NCBI GenBank assembly: GCA_913042885.1
Contig: CAJWLW010000068.1
Span: 1-18,502, forward strand
Direction of reading: 5' to 3'
DNA length: 18,502 nt
Source of the DNA: an uncultured Lentisphaeria bacterium
Lineage (GTDB): Bacteria; Verrucomicrobiota; Lentisphaeria; JABSQK01; CAJWLW01
Position 1 is the first letter of the stretch; every line of letters starts with the position of its first letter. The notes beneath the pieces were generated by a model. The model saw only the letters and a list, made by a program, of their open reading frames with translations. It did not search any database and was not told the DNA's origin. Positions 1 to 7,682 of this stretch are shown piece by piece. A program made the position numbers and the translations under genes.

Positions 1-72
1 TATTGGCAGGCGGTACGATGATTCCGTCAAATCGACGTCGATCATGAACGCGCCCTCAGTGCCGGTTTGCAT
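1..72 (-). CDS. Possible 5' end of a further minus-strand gene, cut by the window edge
   Basis: Reading leftward from an ATG at 72-70 there is an open frame of 24 codons to the window edge, beginning MQTGTEGAFMIDVDL; a second in-frame ATG lies at 45-43. It starts 65 nt after the stop of the isomerase at 138-965 on the same strand, so it could be the next gene of that operon. No clear Shine-Dalgarno sequence precedes either ATG, and 24 residues are too few to recognise a family. It may simply be a chance open frame. Confidence 0.25.
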   Translation of the reverse strand, partial: MQTGTEGAFMIDVDLTESSYRLPI

Positions 73-137
73 ATTCGCGTGTACTGGTGAAAGCGTGTCG
101 GTGTAGCTGTGCCGACGCCTGTTTCAGAACTGCCGCA

Positions 138-965
138 TTACCGCGTTGCCAGGAAATCCACCCAACTCTGCACGCCGGTGCGGACCTCTTCAACGGTGCA
201 GCTCGCTTGGTAGTTTTCGTACTCGATTGCAAACGCACCGTCATAGCCAATGTCGTTGAGCGCGTTCAACACCCAGTCGAAATCAACTGCGCCGCCGTCG
301 GGATCGGCCCAGGCGATCGCCTTCGCACCGCCGCCGAGGTCAACACTCTTCAGATGAACATGCACGATCCGGTCGGCAAATGCTTGTGGGATTTTCCTGT
401 ATAGCGCATTCGCTGCCAAGTTGCCGGGATCATACAACAGGCCGACATTGTCCCGTGCGACACCATCGAGGATCAACTGTATCGATTCGGTCTGCATGAT
501 CGGGCCGCTACCGTGGGTTTCGAAAACCAGCTTGATCCCTCTTGTTGCGGCGTAGTCGGCCAACACCTGCATCGATTCGACCAGGCTATCGAGCTCATCG
601 AGGCGTTCACCGGGACCCGGCAGGCAACGCATGATCGGCGAGGCCAGGCGACTGCACAGATCGATAGTCGCTTTGCCCCAGGCGATATCCGCTTGACGCT
701 CGTCCTCGCTGGCCCCACGGAATTTCATGCCCGGATACGAGGCAAGATGGATCAGGTGCAGATCACGGTCGCCGAGCAGCGTTTTGACCCGGTCAACGTC
801 ACTCGCTGGTGCATCCGAGGCCACGTGCCCGTGGTTGTCGTAGTACGGGGAAACCTGCCAGAGGTCGACACCGGTACAACCGAGCGCCTTGATTTCGTCC
901 AGTGCAGGTTCCAGCTCCAACATGCGAAAGCTCAGCGTACAAACACCGATTCTGTTGCGGTTCAT
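138..965 (-). CDS. Sugar phosphate isomerase/epimerase-like TIM-barrel protein
   Basis: A 275-residue protein of the AP-endonuclease-2-like / xylose-isomerase-like TIM-barrel superfamily (IolE/IolI, hydroxypyruvate isomerase, D-psicose epimerase relatives). The start reads MNRNRIGVCTLSFRMLE, the usual first strand. Residues placed to bind the divalent metal are E149 in VFET, D179 in LLYDP, H204 in VHVHLKS and E248 in AIEYE, the E-D-H-E arrangement of the family. Length is normal and there is no signal peptide, so it should be cytoplasmic. It follows the VCBS gene by 24 nt on the same strand and is the third gene of an apparent hydrolase-VCBS-isomerase operon, which suggests isomerisation or epimerisation of a released sugar or derivative. 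The substrate cannot be told: this superfamily also includes dehydratases and endonuclease IV. Family placement is confident, reaction is not. Confidence 0.88.
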   Translation of the reverse strand: MNRNRIGVCTLSFRMLELEPALDEIKALGCTGVDLWQVSPYYDNHGHVASDAPASDVDRVKTLLGDRDLHLIHLASYPGMKFRGASEDERQADIAWGKATIDLCSRLASPIMRCLPGPGERLDELDSLVESMQVLADYAATRGIKLVFETHGSGPIMQTESIQLILDGVARDNVGLLYDPGNLAANALYRKIPQAFADRIVHVHLKSVDLGGGAKAIAWADPDGGAVDFDWVLNALNDIGYDGAFAIEYENYQASCTVEEVRTGVQSWVDFLATR

Positions 966-989
966 TGTGATTTCCCGGCTTGTATGATT

Positions 990-3707
990 TCAGGGGTCAT
1001 CATCTTGCCCGGCGTACGCCACTTCGACTGCCGTTACCCGGGGTGTACTCAGGGCATTCATGGCGCCGAGCGCCAATCGGTATTGCATCCAATAACCGGC
1101 GAAGCCCGTGGCCTCCACGGCATCGCCGTTGTCGAACCAGCTCGATGCACCTGCCGGTCCAAGCCAATCGGCGGCAGCCAGAGCTTCGCGGGTTTCGGCG
1201 AAGCGCAATTGTGCCTTCACCCAGGTTTTGGATGGAACCTCTGCCTGCCACGAGATGCCGCCGGCGGTGGCGCCGTCGGGCAACTTGAAAACACTTGATT
1301 CGTAGGTCTCCTCCGGCCCACGATCAAGGATGTTCCCCGGTTCAATGGAAGTCATCCCGTGCGGCCCGGAAGTCGGTAGGCGCGTTGTACGGCGCGCGTC
1401 GAATCCGTCGGGACCATTCCACCACACTTCGGAATACCCCTGGTGACTGCCCCAGAGCTTGTGATTCGCCACGGCCAGATCGATCCAACCGTCCTCGTTG
1501 AAGTCTGCCGCAACGCAGCCCGACGCCGAGTGGGTGAACAGCCGCTTTCGATCGGCCGCGGAAAAACCTGTGCCCGGGCGGTTCCAGTAGATATACGAAT
1601 CGAGATCTCGGTTCTTGCCGTCGGCGTACGAGCCGACATACAGATCGAGACTGCCGTTGTTGTTGAAATCCGCGATCGCCATACTGTTGATCCCGTTGCC
1701 GGGCAGCATGCAGCGTCGATCTTCACTCAAGCCCTCGGGCCCGTTCCAATAAATGTATACGAAGGAATCATGGGGCAGTCCGCGCGATGGAACGTGCCCG
1801 CCGAGTATCAGATCCGGATAACCGTTGCCGGTGAGATCCGCGGAGCGGGCGCATGCTGGGCGCTCTACCGAGAGCGTCTGACAACGGTCCATGCTGAATC
1901 CCTCCGGACCGCCCCGGAGAATAAAACTCCGATCGCTAAGAACCTGCGGCACCACCAGGTCGAGCCAGCCATCATTATTGAGATCAACAAGATGAATCCA
2001 GCGCGGATTGTTGTAGGTGACACCGTCCTGTGTCATTTCAATCCGATCGGGATTTTCCGTATCGAAACCCTGGGCGTTGCCGTAAAAAATCAGCAACTCC
2101 GGGTTGTCACAACCGCCGAAGATCAGATCGAGATAGCCGTCGCGATTGAGGTCCGCGCAACATGCGCCGTGTGCCTGCGATGTCGGCAGTGTCCAACTGG
2201 GTTCCTGTGAAAAACCATCCTCGCCATTCAGAAAGACGAAAGACCCGGGATCGAGACTGGCGGAGTTTTCGGCACAATTCGCAAGGACAATATCTGCGTA
2301 ACCGTCGTCATTGATGTCGCAACCCATCGCCTCGACTGCGCCCCATCCGGATAGGTCACGCCGACGATCCGCGACATAGCCGTCGGGACCGCCAAAGTAC
2401 AGAGCCGGGCTGATATTGCCCAACTTATTGCCGCCGAAGTGATTGACAAAGAACACCTGTGGCGGTTCTCCCGTCGGCGTGTTGATCAGAAAGACTCTAC
2501 GGGCATCCTCGGTCGGCAGCTCGATCGGGGTCTTCCGCGCGCCTTCGGGAGAGCCGCGATAAAGCAGGGAGGGCGCGCTGAACGATTCATAGGTGTGAAA
2601 TTGGCAGATCACAATGTCATCGCAGCCGTCGCCATTGATATCTCCGACCGCTACATCGCAGGCGCGATCAGTCGGCAGCGCAGTTCGATGTTCGGCATCG
2701 AAGCCGTTTTCGCCGCCCCAATAGATCCAGGAACACTCACTGCCCCCAACGCTGTCGCGACACGCAACAACGAGATCCTCGGACCCGTTGCCCTTGATGT
2801 CACCGACTGCCACGGACATCGTCTGCCGGCACGCCAGGGCCCAGGATGGGCCGAAGCTGCGATCCTTGCGGATCGGAAGGAATATCACGGAGTTCGGCAG
2901 TGGTGCAACTAGATGATAACCATCGCACAGAGAGATGACCTGTGTGAGTGGATCCGGCTCCGCAACGTACTCGGCAGATGCCGCTTCATGATCGTCAGCC
3001 GCGACAGATTCGCCGCCGGATTCGACGGGAACCTCAATGCTCCGCTTCGGATCCAGGCCGTCGTCGGCACCCCAATAGATACGTGTACTGCCATCCGCTG
3101 AGCCCACGACCAGGTCGGCATAGCCATCGACATCCAGATCGACGGCCGTGATTTGACTGCCCTCGATCTGCAGGTCAACAAAGCGCTTCGGTTCGAACCC
3201 TATGGACGACTGATAAAACACCCGAAGACCGTGCGTGCACAGAAAAGCAAGGTCCGGTTTGCCGTCGCCGTTAAAATCACCGGCCGCCACAGAGTAGCAT
3301 TCCGGTGCCGGCAGATGTTGCTGATAGTTCTCGCTGTAACCCGCCGGGGACCCGAAGTAAATGATGGCGTTCAAGTCGAATCGATTGCCATTGTAGAACA
3401 TGCCCAGGACGAGGTCATTGTACCCGTTGCCATTCAGGTCGACGACGGCTCCCGATCTGGCCCCGTCAGATGGTAATGTCATCGGCGTCTGATCGTTCAG
3501 CGGGTCGCTGTACAGGTAAGCCGGCGCCGTCTCGAGGTGGTTCTGGCTGTTGCAGAACAGCAGATCCATGTAGCCATTTTTGTTGAAGTCATATTGATGG
3601 ATACGTTGCAGTACACCGGCACGCGACACATAGATGTTATGTCCGGCGTTGCCGAACGTGCCGTCCGCAAAATCCGCGAACCCTTTTTCCTGCCAGACTT
3701 TGGACAT
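990..3707 (-). CDS. VCBS/FG-GAP repeat protein (12 repeats) without signal peptide
   Basis: A 905-residue protein made almost wholly of FG-GAP/VCBS repeats. Twelve calcium-loop-like motifs of the form D-x-[DN]-x-[DN]-G-x-x-D-[LI] are readable, among them DFNKNGYMDL, DLNGNGYNDL, DFNGDGKPDL, DINGDGCDDI, DLNNDGWLDL and DFNEDGWIDL, spread over about residues 40-745; many are followed by a conserved YWG/YFG/YWNGPEG strand. This predicts one or two beta-propellers. Residues from about 800 form a different, probably beta-sandwich, domain (WQAEVPSKTWVKAQLRF onward). I chose the ATG at 3707, 13 nt after the hydrolase stop; an in-frame ATG at 3755 would overlap the hydrolase gene. Neither start gives a signal peptide, which is odd for a family that is normally extracytoplasmic. 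It lies between the hydrolase and the isomerase, so a carbohydrate-binding or lyase-like role is possible but unproven. Confidence 0.88.
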   Translation of the reverse strand: MSKVWQEKGFADFADGTFGNAGHNIYVSRAGVLQRIHQYDFNKNGYMDLLFCNSQNHLETAPAYLYSDPLNDQTPMTLPSDGARSGAVVDLNGNGYNDLVLGMFYNGNRFDLNAIIYFGSPAGYSENYQQHLPAPECYSVAAGDFNGDGKPDLAFLCTHGLRVFYQSSIGFEPKRFVDLQIEGSQITAVDLDVDGYADLVVGSADGSTRIYWGADDGLDPKRSIEVPVESGGESVAADDHEAASAEYVAEPDPLTQVISLCDGYHLVAPLPNSVIFLPIRKDRSFGPSWALACRQTMSVAVGDIKGNGSEDLVVACRDSVGGSECSWIYWGGENGFDAEHRTALPTDRACDVAVGDINGDGCDDIVICQFHTYESFSAPSLLYRGSPEGARKTPIELPTEDARRVFLINTPTGEPPQVFFVNHFGGNKLGNISPALYFGGPDGYVADRRRDLSGWGAVEAMGCDINDDGYADIVLANCAENSASLDPGSFVFLNGEDGFSQEPSWTLPTSQAHGACCADLNRDGYLDLIFGGCDNPELLIFYGNAQGFDTENPDRIEMTQDGVTYNNPRWIHLVDLNNDGWLDLVVPQVLSDRSFILRGGPEGFSMDRCQTLSVERPACARSADLTGNGYPDLILGGHVPSRGLPHDSFVYIYWNGPEGLSEDRRCMLPGNGINSMAIADFNNNGSLDLYVGSYADGKNRDLDSYIYWNRPGTGFSAADRKRLFTHSASGCVAADFNEDGWIDLAVANHKLWGSHQGYSEVWWNGPDGFDARRTTRLPTSGPHGMTSIEPGNILDRGPEETYESSVFKLPDGATAGGISWQAEVPSKTWVKAQLRFAETREALAAADWLGPAGASSWFDNGDAVEATGFAGYWMQYRLALGAMNALSTPRVTAVEVAYAGQDDDP

Positions 3708-3720
3708 GCTGCCCTGGTAC

Positions 3721-5757
3721 CTATGGCTGTTCGACAACAATAACTTCGTAGTCACGCAACTCGGGTAGATTCACGATCGCCGCATTGCCGTGCACCTCGT
3801 ACCTGCATACCTGATCGGCAACCAGCGCCCGCGGCGCTTCGATTGCGCCGGCGTCCGGCAATACGAGCTGCAAGCCGCGTTGCGGCGCGATCGCTGTAAA
3901 CGGCCGCGGCGGCAGACCCGCATAGTTGACGAGATGAATCAGCAGCCGCTTGTGCTGCCGGCGCACACTCACCTCGACATTGCCGATGGCGCCCTGCAAC
4001 GACACGCTTTTCTCAGAGAAATAGGCGACGGCATTTTTCAGCAACTGTTGGTACTCCGGCGGCGCGTAGTGCGCGCACATCTCACCGAAAGTGCCGGCCA
4101 GATAGAGGCTGTGCCCGCTGCCGAATCGATTGTGAATGATCGCCGGCCGCGCCGGCTCGGTCAGCGGCACATATCGGCCCGCTTGCACAGCGTGAAATTT
4201 TGCCAGCACATTTGCGGACTCCGCCGGCGTCACGTCGACCACCGATTCCGGTGCCGGCAACAGCGGAATATCGATGTGATCCACTAAGGGATGCTCGCTG
4301 CAGATCGAGAAATAATTGAAGTTCTTGTACGGCATTATGCGTCCTGCATACCTTGCCCCAAAAACGTCTGCCAGAGCGAAATCCGTGCGGGCCTCACCGC
4401 TTTCTGTATACAGCGAGGTGTCATGGCTCGAGACAATGGCACCGCCATTTTTCACGTACTCCCGAATCGCATCGACGGATTCGTCCGACAGACAGGCGCA
4501 GGTGGGCAGCAGCAGACAATCGTACCCGGCCAGCCGGTCGGCGGTCAGATCCAGATCGGTGGCCAAGTCGTAGGGGATGCCCGAGCGTGAGAGTACATCG
4601 CAGAAGCCGTGTAATGCTTCTGTGAAGTTGCCGCTGTACAACTCGCTCTTCTCCGCCGCGTCTCCATAGAAATCGGACGTCTCGCTGCTGACCCGATATT
4701 GATAATCCGTGGCGTAGGCATAGAGCACGGCAACCCGGGCCGCTGAGCGTGTCGCGACATAGTACGATTCGTGTGTCGCCAGGAAGCGCATCAGCTCGGT
4801 AGCAGCCTTGCCGCCCGGGGTATCCAACAAGCTGCTGTCGCCATGCAGCCCGTACCAGATGTTGGCGCCGTTGGCAACCGTCGATGCAATGCACAGCCTG
4901 GTTTCCGCCGGGGTGTGGATGTACCAGGACCAGGGTTTCTGGTCGGCTGCCATGAAGTTCACCCGCGGTTTGTCCGGTGCCAGTGCCTCCAGTAATTTGA
5001 CAGTTATGCTGCTGCGCCAGAGATAGGCATCCCGTGGCGGCTCATAAAACATGAAACCGCCTTCATTGCCGACAAGATCGTTGTACGGCAACTGATCCAC
5101 CGGTGACAGATACTTCGCCTGCGAAGCAGTGATCGGCAGGTTGATGTAAAAAATGCTGTCCGGCTTGTGTTGTTTGAACCGGCTGTAGGATTCACGGAGA
5201 AACTCGTGCAGGCTCTCCCCGATGAATTTCGATTGATGCTCGCCATCGACAAGGTCACCGCCATACTTGGACGTATACCGTGCCTGGCAGTGCGGACAGA
5301 AACAGCCGCCGGAGATTACAATCGGACCATCGAGGAACACTCCATCGATGTCGAAAGTTGCCAATGAGTCGATGACCGAAAAAAAGTGATCGCGCCACGG
5401 ACTGTTGACGCAGCAGACGTAATAGGTTTCGTACTGCTTGGGACAGGAACCGTCGACCGCGCGCTGGGCCCAGTCTTCCCAATGGGATGCAAGCGTCGGG
5501 CCGAGGATATGCACGTTCAGATAGAGGATGATGCGCAGATTATTCTGCTGCGCCCGCGCCAGGTAATCCGACAGGATTTCAGCGTGGTGCTCGATGTCGA
5601 ACAGCGCCGAGTAGGAGTCCGCCATCGGATGGAACAGTTGCTCCACATTGAAACCGGCGCCGGCCCATTTATCCGCCACTTCAAGCGTCTGTCCCGCTTC
5701 GAAATCGCATTGCAGGGCAGCGATTCGTAAAGGTCTGTCGTACCAGTGTTCGCTCAT
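3721..5757 (-). CDS. Putative glycoside hydrolase, GH42/GHL6-like, with trimerisation-type domain
   Basis: A 678-residue protein with the plan of GH42-related hydrolases. An N-terminal TIM-barrel-like region covers about residues 10-330, with the strand DIDGVFLDGP near 137-145 followed by CFCPHCQARY (C152, C154, C157), a pattern I associate with the 'hypothetical glycosyl hydrolase 6' group. About residues 338-560 look like the GH42 trimerisation (class I glutamine amidotransferase-like) domain: RVAVLYAYATDY, YDCLLLPTCACLSDESV, IREYVKNGGAIVSS. A C-terminal beta domain includes RLLIHLVNYAG. D143 and E232 (VGNEGG) are candidate active-site acids, by inference only. An in-frame ATG at 5895 would add 46 unlike residues and run into the divergent promoter region, so I place the start at 5757 (MSEHWYDRPLRIAALQ). 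There is no signal peptide, so it probably acts on imported oligosaccharide in the cytoplasm. First gene of the minus-strand operon. Confidence 0.8.
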   Translation of the reverse strand: MSEHWYDRPLRIAALQCDFEAGQTLEVADKWAGAGFNVEQLFHPMADSYSALFDIEHHAEILSDYLARAQQNNLRIILYLNVHILGPTLASHWEDWAQRAVDGSCPKQYETYYVCCVNSPWRDHFFSVIDSLATFDIDGVFLDGPIVISGGCFCPHCQARYTSKYGGDLVDGEHQSKFIGESLHEFLRESYSRFKQHKPDSIFYINLPITASQAKYLSPVDQLPYNDLVGNEGGFMFYEPPRDAYLWRSSITVKLLEALAPDKPRVNFMAADQKPWSWYIHTPAETRLCIASTVANGANIWYGLHGDSSLLDTPGGKAATELMRFLATHESYYVATRSAARVAVLYAYATDYQYRVSSETSDFYGDAAEKSELYSGNFTEALHGFCDVLSRSGIPYDLATDLDLTADRLAGYDCLLLPTCACLSDESVDAIREYVKNGGAIVSSHDTSLYTESGEARTDFALADVFGARYAGRIMPYKNFNYFSICSEHPLVDHIDIPLLPAPESVVDVTPAESANVLAKFHAVQAGRYVPLTEPARPAIIHNRFGSGHSLYLAGTFGEMCAHYAPPEYQQLLKNAVAYFSEKSVSLQGAIGNVEVSVRRQHKRLLIHLVNYAGLPPRPFTAIAPQRGLQLVLPDAGAIEAPRALVADQVCRYEVHGNAAIVNLPELRDYEVIVVEQP

Positions 5758-5886
5758 GGATGCTTTGGGTACAGGGGTCCCGTTTCCTGATTGCGACGTC
5801 GATGCGGCAGTGATGAGGAATTGCAGATCGGCATGGTCTGGAGTATACTGAACGTCGCGACGATCACAAGCCCGAGCCGAATAATT
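5758..5886. promoter_or_regulatory. Divergent intergenic control region between hydrolase operon and pseudopilin
   Basis: These 129 nt separate the start codons of two divergent genes and should carry the promoters for both. I see a candidate plus-strand promoter (entered separately). I could not pick out a convincing minus-strand promoter or an operator-type inverted repeat. Open frames running through this stretch are N-terminal extensions of the flanking genes without protein-like sequence. Confidence 0.5.
5821..5849 (+). promoter_or_regulatory. Candidate sigma70-like promoter for the pseudopilin gene
   Basis: TTGCAG (5821-5826) and TATACT (5844-5849) are separated by 17 nt; the -10 box matches the consensus at five of six positions and the -35 at three. 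Transcription would begin near 5856, about 30 nt before the ATG at 5887. This agrees with choosing that ATG over the upstream in-frame ATGs at 5791 and 5833, which would lie before the transcription start. Consensus matching only. Confidence 0.4.
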
Positions 5887-6669
5887 ATGCAACAACCAGA
5901 AGCTGCAAACGGCCGACTCACGGTAGTCGAACTCTCAACGGTTCCGCGGCTGCTTTGTCGAGCATGCTTCACGCTTATCGAACTGCTGGTCGTGATCGCC
6001 ATCATCGCCATCCTGGCGGCGATGCTGCTGCCGGCCTTAAATCAGGCCAAAGATAAAGCGCGGCAGATCGCTTGCACCAACAACCAGAAGCAACTGGGCC
6101 TGGGATGGCTCATGTACACGGATGACAATGAAGGTTTTGTCGTAAACTCGCACTGGGATACAAGCGACAACGGGGCGCGTTACATGCGCTACCTGTCGCC
6201 GTATTTCAACGGCAGACACCCGACGCTGCCAATCGGCAAGGAAGCCTGCCTGAATCCGGACAGCCCGTGGAGATGCCCCTCGGACACCGAGGAGTTCAAT
6301 GGCAATTGGAAGCACTATGCCGAATGCAACAATGGTAGCGACAACCCTTCCTGTGGATACAACTACTGGGAACTGGGCATCGGCTATAATTTTTATGTGA
6401 AACTTGGCGGCATCACGAACCCCAGCGCCACGATCACTTTCATTGATACACAGCATCGGCTCGAGTCCGGTGACGGCTCAAGTTCAAGCATGACGCGGGG
6501 CGACGGGTCGGGTGACCCGCTGGGAGCAATCAACAACTACGGCGACCGGCACAATGGCGGCTTGAATCTACTCTGGGCCGATGGACATTCATCGTATGGC
6601 AATGCCGTATTCAGAGCCCAGCTGGGGTTGCCGCCGGCCTACCAGCAGTACTGGGAAGTTGTGCGATAG
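5887..6669 (+). CDS. Type II secretion-like pseudopilin with prepilin N-terminus and H-x9-DG motif
   Basis: A 260-residue protein. Residues 28-46 are a class III (prepilin) signal and hydrophobic helix, [16 protein letters not shown], with E32 at mature position +5, followed by [23 protein letters not shown]. The C-terminal part holds H222 and D232-G233 spaced as H-x9-DG ([14 protein letters not shown]), the mark of the very numerous pseudopilins of Planctomycetota, Lentisphaerota and Verrucomicrobiota. Cleavage by a prepilin peptidase would fall between C27 and F28; the -1 residue is Cys, not the classical Gly. The 27-residue leader is long, but no usable start lies closer. Several cysteines (C121, C130, C147, C156) suggest an oxidised, exported fold. 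Such proteins are thought to sit in the envelope as secretion or surface pseudopilins, and they often occur singly beside carbohydrate-degradation genes, as here. No other secretion gene is in the window. Confidence 0.9.
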   Translation: MQQPEAANGRLTVVELSTVPRLLCRACFTLIELLVVIAIIAILAAMLLPALNQAKDKARQIACTNNQKQLGLGWLMYTDDNEGFVVNSHWDTSDNGARYMRYLSPYFNGRHPTLPIGKEACLNPDSPWRCPSDTEEFNGNWKHYAECNNGSDNPSCGYNYWELGIGYNFYVKLGGITNPSATITFIDTQHRLESGDGSSSSMTRGDGSGDPLGAINNYGDRHNGGLNLLWADGHSSYGNAVFRAQLGLPPAYQQYWEVVR

Positions 6670-6732
6670 GCCGGCCGCATGATCGGAATCAGCGACGGCT
6701 TGGACCCGGCATGATGCCGATGATCCCGGGCG

Positions 6733-7635
6733 ATGTCCATGAGTTACGAAGTTCTTCATACCACCGAGCTCGAAGTTGTCGTCGGTGACAACGACGCCGG
6801 CGATGCCGCGCATCCAAGTCATCGCGCCGACCTCAATGGCATCTGGTCATTGACCAGTGTCCACGAGAAACGCAACTGTTTTGTCCCACGCTATGCCGGT
6901 CTCAATCTGGAACACCTGATGGACGGGCTGTTCGCTACCGACCAGGAAGGCGATACGTTCGAACCCAGGCACCATCCAATGCAGGTGGAACGTATTTCCG
7001 ACCGTGCAGTACGACTCGCTCAGTCGCGGACACCGCAGACACATGTCGAGTCGACGACAATTTTCGAGGTCAAGGAACCCAATATCATTGACTTCCATTT
7101 CACGGCGAAACTGCATCAACCGCCAAGGGCCGGAAAACAGTTCGGATTCTTCTGGGCGAGCTACATCAATGCGCCGGATTTTCCGTGCCTCTTCTTTCTC
7201 AACCCGGATGGATTCTGGAATTGCCTGAGCCCGGATATGCACGGCACGGGGAGTACCGTGTGTCATTCGACAATCGATGAACCACGGTTCGGCCTCGCCG
7301 ATCGTTCCTACAACGTGCGGAGTCTGGCCCATGCATTCAGCGATCGCCGATTCGATCTGCCGCTGGTGTTCGGGAGACCGCACGACGGAAACATGCTGTA
7401 CCTGCAGATGTTCGATCAGACATCGCCGGTTCGACTCACCATGTCACCGACCGGCGGTGATCACAACGACGAAAAGCGGGTCTATAATCCGGCTTGGGAT
7501 TACCAGTTTGTTATCGACGATGTCGAAACAGGCAAAGAATATCACCTGCGCAGCCGCCTGGTTTACAAAGCCTATAGCAGCAGGGAGGAAGTGATCGACC
7601 TGTTTTCACAGTGGAAAGACGAAATCGGTGAATGA
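6733..7635 (+). CDS. Uncharacterised protein of about 300 residues in the catabolic gene cluster
   Basis: I do not recognise this 300-residue protein. It has no signal peptide or membrane segment. The sequence is rich in aromatics and alternating strand-like stretches (IIDFHFTAKLHQPPRAGKQF, FGFFWASYINAPDFPCLFFL, NMLYLQMFD, WDYQFVIDDV), which suggests a large beta-sandwich, perhaps of the galactose-mutarotase-like kind; this is an impression, not a match. Histidine-containing stretches that could matter are HLMDGLFA (61-68), EPRHHPMQ (77-84) and PDMHGTG (167-173). The start may be M1 (6733) or M3 (6739); neither has a clear Shine-Dalgarno sequence. It begins 63 nt after the pseudopilin stop and ends 47 nt before the isomerase at 7683, so it is probably cotranscribed with the sugar enzymes and may act on the same substrate. 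Confidence 0.75.
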   Translation: MSMSYEVLHTTELEVVVGDNDAGDAAHPSHRADLNGIWSLTSVHEKRNCFVPRYAGLNLEHLMDGLFATDQEGDTFEPRHHPMQVERISDRAVRLAQSRTPQTHVESTTIFEVKEPNIIDFHFTAKLHQPPRAGKQFGFFWASYINAPDFPCLFFLNPDGFWNCLSPDMHGTGSTVCHSTIDEPRFGLADRSYNVRSLAHAFSDRRFDLPLVFGRPHDGNMLYLQMFDQTSPVRLTMSPTGGDHNDEKRVYNPAWDYQFVIDDVETGKEYHLRSRLVYKAYSSREEVIDLFSQWKDEIGE

Positions 7636-7667
7636 CGCTGCTGGACCGTGGGGGAGGGGAGAATAAC

Positions 7668-7673
7668 AGGAGG
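7668..7673 (+). promoter_or_regulatory. Strong ribosome binding site fixing the isomerase start
   Basis: AGGAGG lies 9 nt before the ATG at 7683. It decides the start against an in-frame ATG at 7632, which would overlap the end of the preceding gene and add a 17-residue, non-family N-terminus. Confidence 0.8.
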
Positions 7674-7682
7674 CAAGAGATT

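Noticed and set aside
1443..2210. 255-codon plus-strand open frame
   Set aside because: Antisense to the VCBS repeats; its regular IxxVAVxIEV pattern is the mirror of the repeated calcium-loop codons, not a real protein.
990..3707. Periodic DNA repeats suggesting a repeat array or CRISPR-like structure
   Set aside because: The periodicity comes from codons of the VCBS calcium-binding loops; units are degenerate and in frame.
5758..5895. 46-residue N-terminal extension of the putative hydrolase
   Set aside because: It would cross the intergenic region and overlap the start of the divergent pseudopilin; the sequence is not family-like.
6664..6719. GGCCGGCC palindrome and a CGGCA-TGA-TGCCG mini-hairpin after the pseudopilin gene
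   Set aside because: No T-run follows and the stems are very short, so I do not call a terminator.
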